DNA from: a bacterium
GTDB taxonomy: Bacteria; Joyebacterota; Joyebacteria; Joyebacterales; Joyebacteraceae
Reading direction: 5' to 3'
DNA length: 64,000 bases
Assembly (NCBI GenBank): GCA_025782395.1
Contig: JALGZD010000219.1
Location: 141,560 to 205,559 of the forward strand
The notes under the pieces are model-generated. The model ran no database searches, was not told the origin of the DNA, and saw nothing but the letters and a program-made list of their open reading frames with translations. Below, one piece after another: positions 24,035 to 32,684 of this stretch (position 1 is its first letter; each line of letters begins with the position of its first letter). The position numbers and the translations under genes were made by a program.

Positions 24035-25093
24035 TTACTCTGGACGGTGCGGTTGCAGATCGTTCAGCTCCTCGGACGCGCCCTCGTGGCCGGGCTCTAT
24101 CTCAAGAGCCGTCTCCCACTCGGCGCGAGCCTTCGCGTGCTCTCCTCGTTCCGCGTAGACAAGACCCAATCTCCAGTGGGACGAGGCGAGAGTTCCCGTG
24201 TCTATCTCCTCGCCGCGGGCGATGAGATCCAGGAACCCCTCTTCGGCCGCCGGGATGTCGTCACCGAGGAGGAACTCTGCCGTGGCCAGCATATAGGTGG
24301 CTCGCTCCATCTCCGGGTCGATCCGCAGGATGCGTCGGCCGATCGGAATGGCGTCGGCGTACCGTTCCTCCCTCATGTAGAACCGGCTGAGACTCCTCCA
24401 ACCGTGGATGTTGGTCGTGTCGACCTGGGCGCCGGCCAGATAGGCGGTCTCAGCGGCCTCCTTGTCCCCCTGCGACATGGCCACCATCGCACGGGCCCGG
24501 AACCCGCTGAACTCGTCCAGATCCTCGATCGTGCGCACGGTCGCTTCCGCTCGCTCCATGCCTCCCCCGGCGAATCCCGGCGCGTGCGCGTAGTATTGAA
24601 GCAATCCGATATGCGCATCGACGTTCTCGGGATCGCACTCGACGGCCTTCTCGCACTCGCTCTTGTACTTCCCTCCGTAGAACATGGCTCTGAACCCGCC
24701 TTCGCTCGCCTTCATCCCATAGCCGTACGCGAGCATCAGATGGTACTCCGAGTTCCCACGATCGCGCTTGATCGCTCTTCTGGCATGCTTGATAGCGAGC
24801 TCGGCGTCTTCTCTCATCAGGCCGACGATCGCCAGGCCATGCTCGGCGCGGTGGTCGTCATCGTCGATCTTGAGAACCTTGAGGTAGAGCGCCTCTGCCG
24901 CGCTCGGCCTGCCGGCTTCGAGTTCCCGCCCCGCGCGAGCGATAAGGGAATCCGGTGCGTTCTCGCCACTATCTGAGCCTGAGGCGTCGGCGGCCGACGA
25001 TGGCACTCCCGAGCACACCAACATTAGGAGAAGCAGTGCAACGGCGCCGGCTGTGCGGCCGCAGCCGGCGAGACACGCAATTCGGTTTTTCAT
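24035..25093 (-). CDS. Secreted TPR-repeat protein
   Basis: The 352-residue protein has a signal peptide (hydrophobic core about 15-30, cleavage near SSAAD) and about seven tetratricopeptide repeats from residue 50 onward, with typical AEALYLKVL and RLGLVYAERGEHAKARAEWETALEIEPGH units. TPR arrays are protein-binding scaffolds; the periplasmic partner is unknown. Its start overlaps the stop of the upstream EamA gene by four bases, and the OPT gene follows within 35 bases, so the three are probably one operon. Confidence 0.8.
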   Translation of the reverse strand: MKNRIACLAGCGRTAGAVALLLLMLVCSGVPSSAADASGSDSGENAPDSLIARAGRELEAGRPSAAEALYLKVLKIDDDDHRAEHGLAIVGLMREDAELAIKHARRAIKRDRGNSEYHLMLAYGYGMKASEGGFRAMFYGGKYKSECEKAVECDPENVDAHIGLLQYYAHAPGFAGGGMERAEATVRTIEDLDEFSGFRARAMVAMSQGDKEAAETAYLAGAQVDTTNIHGWRSLSRFYMREERYADAIPIGRRILRIDPEMERATYMLATAEFLLGDDIPAAEEGFLDLIARGEEIDTGTLASSHWRLGLVYAERGEHAKARAEWETALEIEPGHEGASEELNDLQPHRPE

Positions 25094-26037
25094 GAGAGCT
25101 CCTTCTCTTCCTCAACAGCATACTCCGGCACGACGTCGGGACCCGTGACCGTCTCGTCCCCGCCCTCCAGCGACGTCAGAATAACGGCGGCCACGATAAG
25201 AACTGCTCCCAGAGTGGCGCCTGCAGACAAGTGCTCACCGAGCACGGCCGTCGCCAGGGCGAGAGCAAAAACGATCTCCACAAGCAGTATCACGCATGAG
25301 CCGGTCGCTGAGATGTGCTTCAATCCCCATGTCCACAGCAGAAAGGGCAAGACAGTACAGAAAAGAGCCGTGTAGGCAACGGCCCAGAGATCCATTGAGA
25401 GCTCTGGAAGACCACCCTTTCCGAAGACGGCGGCGAGAGGAAGCGCCGTCAGTGCGGTCACCGTAACCATCGCCGCGGTCAGAACGCGCACGTCGGCGAT
25501 GTGCTCCGACACGATTTTCTTATTGAGAAGAACGAAAGCCGTCCAGATGATGGCGGCGCCGAAGATGAGCGCATCTCCGGTGAGCTCGGCTCCCGGTATC
25601 AGTCGGAGGCGTCCGCCGGTTGTCACCATAATGACGCCGACCATTCCCGACACAATAGCAGCTGTCTTGAGACGCGTCAGGCGCTCCCTGAACACGAACC
25701 ACGACGCTACGGCAACCAGAATGGTGTTGCTGTTCACAAAGAGCGCTGCCTTGCTCGCGGTAGTCAGGGTCTGTCCTTTGAACTGCATTACGAAGCCAAC
25801 GGCGTTCGTGACCCCAAGCCAGATGACCAGTGGGTGCCTCAGCGCCGCGCGGAATCCGGCGAGCCGTCTGATAGCCGCCACATAGCCGATCGCGATTCCC
25901 GAGGCCAGCGCAAATCGCATGAAGACAAACCAGTAGGGATCTATCGCCCTGAGTCCGAGCTTCACGACTACGAAGGACGATCCCCAGAGAAGGCCGGACA
26001 GCATCGTCGCTGCCACGGCGGCTCGGTGTCCCTTCAA
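25090..26037 (-). CDS. EamA/DMT-family transporter
   Basis: About ten hydrophobic segments arranged as two EamA repeats, the first beginning with LSGLLWGSSFVVVKLGL and the second with a SATGSCVILLVEIVFALALA stretch, mark a drug/metabolite transporter of the RhaT/YdcZ-like group. Substrates vary widely in the family. TTG 26037 with GGAGGA upstream gives 315 residues; a GTG at 26085 is possible but has no ribosome site. The start of the TPR gene overlaps its stop. Confidence 0.83.
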   Translation of the reverse strand: MKGHRAAVAATMLSGLLWGSSFVVVKLGLRAIDPYWFVFMRFALASGIAIGYVAAIRRLAGFRAALRHPLVIWLGVTNAVGFVMQFKGQTLTTASKAALFVNSNTILVAVASWFVFRERLTRLKTAAIVSGMVGVIMVTTGGRLRLIPGAELTGDALIFGAAIIWTAFVLLNKKIVSEHIADVRVLTAAMVTVTALTALPLAAVFGKGGLPELSMDLWAVAYTALFCTVLPFLLWTWGLKHISATGSCVILLVEIVFALALATAVLGEHLSAGATLGAVLIVAAVILTSLEGGDETVTGPDVVPEYAVEEEKELS

Positions 26038-26133
26038 GGTCTCCTCCGTGGAAAGGAAGCGGGTTCGACGATAGGCGGAATCCACGCCGCCGGAGTCGTT
26101 GCGCGTATTACGCCGATAGAGCGAGCGCTTATC

Positions 26134-27348
26134 CTACAGGAGCACTATGGCCACTGCAACGCCCATGATGACGAGCGTGGCGGGGATGAGGAGCCTGTAT
26201 ATCCCGCCTAAGCCGGCGCCGAAGTACTCGCGGGAGAGCACAAGGCAGAGATGCACCGGAGAGAGCAGACACCCTACGAATCCGGAAGCGAAAGCCAGCA
26301 TCACGAGTTCCATATCGACGCTGCCGCCATCCATGGTCATGATGGGCAGGAGCAGAGGAAACGTCACAGCGACGAATGCCACGGTAGCACCGGTCACGAG
26401 ACCGATGAGCATCGGCGCGGCTATGATGACCAGGAGTTCCGGCACCTGCATCTGCAAGAAGAACTCAGGGAGAGCCTCGCGGATGCCGGTCACGATGAGG
26501 AGGTGCTTGTACGCGCTGACGCCGAACACAAGCGTGATTATCTGAAACTCGGTCCCCTTTCTCAGAGCAGCGAGCACGTCACGCACGTGCGCTTTCTCGA
26601 ACACGGCAAGGAAAACCACGACGGCGAGCACAACAAGCATGACTTCGAACTTGAACACGAGCGCGCCTATGATGACGATAGCGAAAGGCAGCGTGCCCTT
26701 GGCGAGAACCGGCCACGCTTCCTTGCGCCCCTCCGGCGATGTCTCGTTCCGACCGACCGGGGCGCGTCTCAATACGAGCAGGACGCCGCCTGTGATGGCC
26801 GCCAGCGTGAGTGGATAGGTCGTTCTCGCGATATCAGCGACCGGGCGGTCGATGAGAAGAGCGACGAGGATAATGGCCGGATAGAGCGGCCAGACGTATT
26901 CCCATACGTGGCGAAACCAGTAGGCGATGAAGAAACGATCCTCCGGCCTGACGTCCGTCGACTTGAGCGCGTTCTCCACCATCGGTGCGGTCAGCATCGT
27001 CCCCCCCGGCATAGGGAGAAGACCTCCGAAGGCGGGAACGAGCGCGACGACGATCCGGTTGTCCCGGATCATGCGCTTGAGTCCCCAGACGACATGATCC
27101 AGGTACCCAAGCCTTCCTGCAAGCGCGCCCAGCATCAGGATCGTCGCGATGCGGCCGAACAGCAGAAGCGAGTCCTTCGCGATGACGGCACGCCACACCT
27201 CGACACCCGTCCAAGCGACGGCCCTCCCGGACACGAAGGCCATGCTCACCGCGCCGACGAACATCGCGATCCCAAGATCCAGCCGGAACCGGACGAGAGC
27301 GATTATGAGAACAACAGAGAGCGCCAAGGCAACGATGTCCCGTTCCAC
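26134..27348 (-). CDS. DUF401 permease-like membrane protein
   Basis: This protein of about 404 residues has 10-12 hydrophobic segments and the PAFGGLLPMPGGTMLTAPM motif typical of the DUF401 family, which is related to ion-transporter-superfamily permeases such as CitM/GntP. Substrate unknown. GTG 27348, preceded by GGAGGGGAGT, is preferred over ATG 27375, which lacks a ribosome site. It is upstream of the EamA gene on the same strand with a gap of about 95 bases. Confidence 0.8.
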   Translation of the reverse strand: MERDIVALALSVVLIIALVRFRLDLGIAMFVGAVSMAFVSGRAVAWTGVEVWRAVIAKDSLLLFGRIATILMLGALAGRLGYLDHVVWGLKRMIRDNRIVVALVPAFGGLLPMPGGTMLTAPMVENALKSTDVRPEDRFFIAYWFRHVWEYVWPLYPAIILVALLIDRPVADIARTTYPLTLAAITGGVLLVLRRAPVGRNETSPEGRKEAWPVLAKGTLPFAIVIIGALVFKFEVMLVVLAVVVFLAVFEKAHVRDVLAALRKGTEFQIITLVFGVSAYKHLLIVTGIREALPEFFLQMQVPELLVIIAAPMLIGLVTGATVAFVAVTFPLLLPIMTMDGGSVDMELVMLAFASGFVGCLLSPVHLCLVLSREYFGAGLGGIYRLLIPATLVIMGVAVAIVLL

Positions 27349-27513
27349 ACTCCCCTCCCTCAACTGCGCGGCCATTACCGCTGTACGCAGCGGCCATCAC
27401 CGACGCGTGCATACGAAGGGGACGCTACAGACCGATCTGCCGCGTCCCCTTCATTTTGTCTCTCTCCCCGAGCACGCTCGAAGCTGCGCGGTGCGCCTCG
27501 GTCGGCACGAAGA

Positions 27514-28329
27514 CTACTCCAGCTCGGACACGGCAAGATTGATCTTGATCATGTCGTCCCGCCACCTGTAGAAGCTCTCCGTGTACGTGACCTGCGAGAC
27601 AAACTGAGCCAGATTCTCGACCCCCTCCTTCTCGATGTGTTTCTTGAGCTTCGAGTCCGCCGGAAGGTTTCTGACCCAGTTCTGATAGTAGGCTTCCTTG
27701 TCGACATAGTGCGCAATCAGCTCGTCATCAGAGGGGTCGTGATAGGTCTCCTCGTGCACGATCGCCTCAAGAGGCAGTGTTGGAGCAAGCGGCGGCCGCT
27801 CGGATGGATAGCCCAGGATGAGCATCGTGACCGGCATCACCCGCTTGGGAAGGTCAAAGAAGTCCAGCGCCGTGTGTGGTTGCCAGACGATCTCCTGAAT
27901 GTACTGCGATCCGAGGCCTTGAGCCTCAGCAGCAACGACGGAGTTCTGAGCAGCCGTGTAGACCGCCCGCAGAGATACCCAGAGGACGCCCGTGCCGCCG
28001 AAATGGGACTTCCCACCCTCAAGGGCGGCCCATCTGTTCAGGCGATGTGTATCTACACAGAAGATGAGGGAAACCGGCGCCTCCTCAATACAGACCTTCC
28101 GTCCTTCGCACAGCATCTCGTTCAACTTAGATCTGCGAGCCTTGTCCTTGACTACGATGATGGAGATCGGCTGTGCCCCGCGGTAGCCACCGGTCAGAGT
28201 TCCGCCCGGCGCCGACGCGCGCTGTGCAGCTCTGAGCACTTTGTCCAGAACATCCTGAGGAATCTCCTCTTCCTTGAAGTGAAGGATGCTCCTTCTGTCG
28301 AACAGGAAATCCAGATTGCTCTCGCTCAC
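27514..28329 (-). CDS. Nitroreductase-family oxidoreductase
   Basis: The 271-residue protein has the N-terminal FDRRSILHFKEEEIPQDVL pattern, ALEGGKSHFGGTG in the middle and the AAEAQGLGSQYI segment used by FMN-binding nitroreductases, plus the MPVTMLILGYPSERPP strand. The C-terminal 70 residues form an extension longer than in NfsB-type enzymes. It should be a cytosolic NAD(P)H-dependent flavin enzyme; the substrate is unknown. It lies 15 bases downstream of the ECF sigma factor and is probably in its operon. Confidence 0.85.
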   Translation of the reverse strand: MSESNLDFLFDRRSILHFKEEEIPQDVLDKVLRAAQRASAPGGTLTGGYRGAQPISIIVVKDKARRSKLNEMLCEGRKVCIEEAPVSLIFCVDTHRLNRWAALEGGKSHFGGTGVLWVSLRAVYTAAQNSVVAAEAQGLGSQYIQEIVWQPHTALDFFDLPKRVMPVTMLILGYPSERPPLAPTLPLEAIVHEETYHDPSDDELIAHYVDKEAYYQNWVRNLPADSKLKKHIEKEGVENLAQFVSQVTYTESFYRWRDDMIKINLAVSELE

Positions 28330-28344
28330 TCTACCCTCCCGCTT

Positions 28345-28938
28345 TCAGAGTTCTTGCTCCTTGAGAATGTCTCTCAACATCGCCCGTCCCCGATGGAGAT
28401 GAGTCTTGAGCGTTCCCATCGGGATGCCGAGCGTCTCGGCTACTTCCTTGTAGCTTCTCTCTTCAAGATAGAAAAGCGTTATGACCGTTCGGTACTGCAC
28501 CGGCAATCTCGAGACAGCGCCGCGCATGGCCCGGCGAAACTCCTCGTCAAGCACGCGCCGGCCCGGATCATCACGACTGTTCCTCGTAAGCGCGTCCGCC
28601 TCGATGTGAGCCCCGAGATCGATGTCCACGGTCCAGGGGCGTCGCTTCTTCCGCCTGAGGTGCGTGAGTGCCCGGTTGGCAACTATCCGGTAGAGCCAAC
28701 TTGAGAACTTCGAATCGCCTCTGAACCCGCCGATCGCTTTGTAGGCACGAACGAACGCCTCCTGAGCGACATCGGCCGCGTCGTCTTCATCACCGATGAT
28801 TCTGATGGCGATTGTGAACGCGTAGTCCGAGTAACGTTCGACTAGAACAGCATAGGCACTCTGATCGCCGGCCTGGACCCTCGCGACCAGTTCCTCGTCT
28901 GCCAATGCCCCGGCGCGCGGAGAATCCGACCTAATCAT
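28345..28938 (-). CDS. ECF-type RNA polymerase sigma factor
   Basis: The 197-residue protein has sigma region 2 (about 25-90, with DDAADVAQEAFVRAYKAI) and region 4 (about 140-185, with YLEERSYKEVAETLGIPMGT), the usual two-domain RpoE-like layout. It would direct RNA polymerase to stress or envelope genes. A zinc-type anti-sigma factor lies 0.9 kb away on the same strand, separated by a small forward membrane gene, which is an odd arrangement because such pairs normally overlap. Confidence 0.9.
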   Translation of the reverse strand: MIRSDSPRAGALADEELVARVQAGDQSAYAVLVERYSDYAFTIAIRIIGDEDDAADVAQEAFVRAYKAIGGFRGDSKFSSWLYRIVANRALTHLRRKKRRPWTVDIDLGAHIEADALTRNSRDDPGRRVLDEEFRRAMRGAVSRLPVQYRTVITLFYLEERSYKEVAETLGIPMGTLKTHLHRGRAMLRDILKEQEL

Positions 28939-29296
28939 TGGCCCTCCACGCCGGCGCTTGTGGCTCCGAGGCGTCCAGGCCGGATAGTCGCACGCCTACC
29001 GGCCGGAACCAACATCCAATGCTACCAGAACCCCACGCGGATCCAAGCTGATTCACACTCGAAACGTCGCTGAGCCGGGAAGTATCTCCTGATCTACCGC
29101 CACGGTGACCACCATCCCCGATGTCCGCTTCGGACAAAGCGGTATCACGTGAAACACGCCCCGGCAACCCGATGTCATAGGTTGTGAACGAAGCAATGGC
29201 AGAGGTGGAAACAGGCAGCTCGGTGGCCATCATGTCAACGGATCTGGAGAACCGGAGACACCGACAGGGTGACTTGAGACAAGAGAGGAGAGACTC
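28939..29296. other. Divergent intergenic region
   Basis: These 358 bases separate the reverse sigma-factor gene from the forward membrane-protein gene. I find no gene and no ECF-type -35/-10 pair that I would defend. A short inverted repeat CCGCTT/AAGCGG lies near 29128-29145. A long reverse reading frame here is antisense noise. Confidence 0.5.
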
Positions 29297-29731
29297 ATGG
29301 GGACCTTCTTCTTTGCCTTTATGAGCACTTTGATCAGCATGGCAGCCATAGTGCTCGTAGTGATGCTGATCGTCAGGGGTTTCATAAGCAGGGACCGGAC
29401 ACGCAAGGAATCGTTCGAACTGGCTCTTCAGAAGGGCATCTACGATCCGACGATCATCCGTCCAAAGGGAAGACACGGCGGCGATGCGGCGCTGGGATGG
29501 GGCATCGCTCTTCTCGGAATCGGCCTCGCTGAGGCGATCGGCTTTATCGCTCTCGGCGTATGGAGACAAGCCGCCATCGGGGCTCTGGTTCCGTTCTTCG
29601 TCGGGATTGGGCTCATCATCTTCCACGTGGTGGTCAAGCGGAACGCCGTTGATATCGAAGAGAACGGCAAGCCCATCCAGCTCGTGCCGGGTGCCGACCA
29701 GACCGGTAGCGACGCGGATCAGGATCAGTAA
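29297..29731 (+). CDS. Small three-helix membrane protein
   Basis: The 144-residue protein has an N-terminal membrane helix (about 5-28), a basic linker (RDRTRKESFELALQKGIYDP) and two further helices (about 66-84 and 90-112), followed by a polar acidic tail. It resembles small DUF6249-like proteins that are often found next to ECF sigma factors. ATG 29297 is preceded by GAGGAGAG. It diverges from the sigma factor and converges on the anti-sigma gene, so it may be part of that regulatory locus. Confidence 0.7.
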   Translation: MGTFFFAFMSTLISMAAIVLVVMLIVRGFISRDRTRKESFELALQKGIYDPTIIRPKGRHGGDAALGWGIALLGIGLAEAIGFIALGVWRQAAIGALVPFFVGIGLIIFHVVVKRNAVDIEENGKPIQLVPGADQTGSDADQDQ

Positions 29732-29876
29732 CATCGCGGCGGCAGGGCTCGCAGCGGCGAGGTCAATGGTCGCAGCGTTCGCATTCGATCTTGCGGACAT
29801 GAGGCAAGCCGATGGATATCTCGAGGCAGATCTCACGAACGTGCAAGTAGTCAGCATTATATTGAGGCTGTTTGCG

Positions 29877-30479
29877 CTAATGAAGGGAGATCGGCTGCAG
29901 CTCGTGGGTCAGTTCGCGCGCCGTCCTGAACCCCGAGATAGCTATGAACACAACCGAGACGGTGACGAGTCCCCAGAGGATACCGAAAGCGATATCGGAC
30001 ACCTGGGCAGCCTGGAAACCGGACAAACCCGCGATGGCATCCTGAGCCGATCCAAGAAGTGACGACACCGCCAAGGAAAGAACACCCAGCGCTCGCCCTG
30101 GCGCCTGCCCGATTCCCGAGCGGACGACCACGAGAGCCGCCCCCACCAAGCCGACCGCTACCGCAGCGCTCAGACCGACCGGTTCGGCGAACCGTCGGGC
30201 AGTCGACATCTCCACGATCTCGGACATGACGGCGGGAGCCAGCCACGCCGGGGCTCTCTCGATTGGATCGTTTCTCAAAGCGGCGTGGATCGCCGCATAC
30301 TCACGCCGAAGTGCCGCACACCGGGGGCATCGATCGATGTGCTCGTCCAGGAGCGTCGTCTTTCCCGATGAGGAACCCGCAGATGGAGACTCCACGGCCC
30401 TGCCAGAGCGATCATCATCGCCCCTCAGAGCACCATCAAGTTTCATCTGGATGAGTATCTCTGCTTCCCGGCAATTCAC
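29877..30479 (-). CDS. Zinc-finger anti-sigma factor (ZAS type)
   Basis: The 200-residue protein starts MNCREAE and carries the anti-sigma zinc motif H-x3-C-x2-C in HIDRCPRCAALRREY (about 47-60), paired with the N-terminal Cys3. After a linker come two or three membrane helices (about 100-118, 130-142, 160-180). It would hold an ECF sigma factor, most simply the one at 28345-28938, at the membrane until a signal releases it. The binding domain contains a long Ser/Gly-rich insertion (about 22-40). Confidence 0.82.
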   Translation of the reverse strand: MNCREAEILIQMKLDGALRGDDDRSGRAVESPSAGSSSGKTTLLDEHIDRCPRCAALRREYAAIHAALRNDPIERAPAWLAPAVMSEIVEMSTARRFAEPVGLSAAVAVGLVGAALVVVRSGIGQAPGRALGVLSLAVSSLLGSAQDAIAGLSGFQAAQVSDIAFGILWGLVTVSVVFIAISGFRTARELTHELQPISLH

Positions 30480-30599
30480 CTCACGTCTCCTGATCTTGAT
30501 TCGACCGATACGGGCATCACTCGCCCGTTACTTGGACACCGGATTCACCACCGGGGTTTCAGTATCTCCGCCGGAACCTTGGGGCTTCCCTGCCGGAAG

Positions 30600-32675
30600 C
30601 TACTTCACGACAATCCGCGCTACGCCGATGTTTCCGGCTCTGTCGGCTCCCCGAACCGCCACGGCGTGCTCGCCCGGCGCCGGATCCTCGAACCTGAGCG
30701 TGGCCTCTTCAGAACGCGAATCAAACATCCCATCAACGGGAAACGCCGGCATCCATTCCCCATAGTCGATCGACACCTCGACGCCGGCCACAGGGCTCGC
30801 TGCATCCCTGACGCTCGCGGTGACTAGAACCACTGTTCCGTCGCGCTCGAGTTCTATGCCATCGACGCGGGGGGGAGTGTTGTCCACGGTGAAGACAGGG
30901 CTTATTGCCTCCGCGCTCGCGGCAAGATCCGCCCGGTTGCCCGCCGCGTCAGTGGCGACGACTTTGATCCGGTAGTCCCCGTCCGGCATCGAAACGGAGT
31001 CCCATGTGTGAAGGGTTCGTTCAAGCTCCTCCTCCATCAAGCCCCATTCCCCGTCGCCCTCACCCTTTACGTAGACGTCGAATGACAGGATGTCTCCATT
31101 CATGTCCGAGGCAATCCACTCCACCGTTCTCAGGCCTCTCGCTACCGGCGGCGCGCCCAGAGCGGAGTGTTCTGAGACACTGAGAGAGTATGTGATTTCG
31201 ACCCCGGAGGCTAGAGTTTGACTCACACTGCCGGCAGAGTTCCTGCAACCGGAGAAACCCTCCCCGGCCGGGTGCACTTCCACGCGCACGACCTCGGGTG
31301 CCACGTTCTCCCGCAGAAATGCTATCTCGACAGCGTGCATGACCGGTCCTGAACCACGACCGCGATCAAACTCGACTGCCCACTGAAGAAAACGGGCCCG
31401 CGGGCTTGCGATCGAGCCGTCGACGAGATCAGACCAGGTACTCCACGTATCGTCCGGCTCTTCGACGTTGCCTGAGCGACTACTGACATTCAGACGACCA
31501 CCCCGTTCCTCCGCTCTGACGCTGCAACGCCCCCAGGATGCCGACGTCGTCGCGTCGAGCACTTCGGATTCGTATCTTCCCGACTCCGATCTCCCCGCGC
31601 TCACCTCGTAGACAGATCCGGGGCTGCCGGTGGCAAAGATGAGTCCTTCGGGACCCGGAAGCATCGCCAAGATCTCCTCCTCGTCCAGATCGACCACCAG
31701 ACCCGCTTCGCTGGGCCTGACCGAGAACACGCGACCTCCGGCCCCGGTCCCTGCCCAAATGGATCCATTCGGCCCGGCAGCCAGCGAGACAACGGGCGCG
31801 ACCTCAGAGCGCCATATCTCAATTGCCCCTCCCTCGCTTACCCTGTAAACGGAACCATCGCCGATCGGCGGCTGTGGATCCGCAAACTCGTCCAGCACGC
31901 ACTCCATATTGACGCTGGTCGCGGCGAAGTAGAGAGTGCCGTCACTGGAAGAGACCGCACCGGAGATCTCATCATACGGCGTATCGTACACGACGCTGAC
32001 CTTTCTGCCCGGTGTCACATCCAGCAGGAGACCATCTCCGCCGGTCCCTGCAAGAACTCTGTCTCCGATGACGGCGAGCACGACGATGTTGAGATCGGTC
32101 GATTCGTGGATGACTTCCATCCGTCCCTCGGAATCGACGGCTATCACCTTCGCCGCCTCTCCCGTGCCGACGAGTAGGCCGTGCTCTTTGGACCAGACCA
32201 TGCTCCAGACGTATCCCTCACCTGTATCACACAGAAGCTCCGGCTCCTCGCCTGCACAAACCCGGTAAATCTCTCCGCCGGGCGATGTCCCCACGTAGAT
32301 GGTGCCGTCCGGCCCGGTCGCGATCACCGGAAGATCCTGCGTTTCCATCTCAAGAAGGAGTTCGAAGTCACCCCGGTCAATCCGGTACAACCTGCCCGGC
32401 GTTCCAGTGACTACGTATGTCGCTCCATCGCGCCCCCTGACTGCGCCCCACACGTATTGAGCGTCGGGAGTCTCCAGCTTTTCAACAGCCGATCCCAGAA
32501 CTGCCCGTCCGACTTCAAGGAGGGAGACGCCGGTCGGCGTTCCGGACAGAAACTCCGAGTATTCATCCGTAAGCCAATACAATGTTGAGACCGCTCCGGC
32601 CGAACCCGTCAGGGCCGCGAGCAGGATCACAATCAGCACTATTATTGAGGATCTCATTCCAGCCGCTGGCGGCAT
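30600..32675 (-). CDS. Secreted beta-propeller protein with C-terminal Ig-like domain
   Basis: The 691-residue protein has a signal peptide (about 8-28) and then a series of blades of the kind GPDGTIYVGTSPGGEIYRV and SKEHGLLVGTGEAAKVIAV between residues 45 and 370, like a two-component-sensor-type (YncE/Y_Y_Y-like) propeller. A beta-rich linker and Ig-like or Big-type domains (about 480-691, with AGNRADLA and DRAGNIGVARIVV) end the protein. It has no catalytic motif that I recognise and may bind ligand or partner proteins in the periplasm. The ATG at 32675 follows AAGGAGGAG; the S55 protease gene ends nine bases upstream, so they are co-transcribed. Confidence 0.75.
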   Translation of the reverse strand: MPPAAGMRSSIIVLIVILLAALTGSAGAVSTLYWLTDEYSEFLSGTPTGVSLLEVGRAVLGSAVEKLETPDAQYVWGAVRGRDGATYVVTGTPGRLYRIDRGDFELLLEMETQDLPVIATGPDGTIYVGTSPGGEIYRVCAGEEPELLCDTGEGYVWSMVWSKEHGLLVGTGEAAKVIAVDSEGRMEVIHESTDLNIVVLAVIGDRVLAGTGGDGLLLDVTPGRKVSVVYDTPYDEISGAVSSSDGTLYFAATSVNMECVLDEFADPQPPIGDGSVYRVSEGGAIEIWRSEVAPVVSLAAGPNGSIWAGTGAGGRVFSVRPSEAGLVVDLDEEEILAMLPGPEGLIFATGSPGSVYEVSAGRSESGRYESEVLDATTSASWGRCSVRAEERGGRLNVSSRSGNVEEPDDTWSTWSDLVDGSIASPRARFLQWAVEFDRGRGSGPVMHAVEIAFLRENVAPEVVRVEVHPAGEGFSGCRNSAGSVSQTLASGVEITYSLSVSEHSALGAPPVARGLRTVEWIASDMNGDILSFDVYVKGEGDGEWGLMEEELERTLHTWDSVSMPDGDYRIKVVATDAAGNRADLAASAEAISPVFTVDNTPPRVDGIELERDGTVVLVTASVRDAASPVAGVEVSIDYGEWMPAFPVDGMFDSRSEEATLRFEDPAPGEHAVAVRGADRAGNIGVARIVVK

Positions 32676-32684
32676 TGCTCCTCC

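Noticed and set aside
26251..28704. Forward 817-codon reading frame
   Set aside because: It is antisense to three solid genes (DUF401 permease, nitroreductase, ECF sigma factor). The translation is low-complexity and rich in Arg, His and Asp, as expected for the complement of high-GC genes.
28931..29857. Reverse 308-codon reading frame
   Set aside because: It covers the forward membrane-protein gene at 29297-29731 on the opposite strand and the intergenic gap; the composition is atypical and it has no domain.
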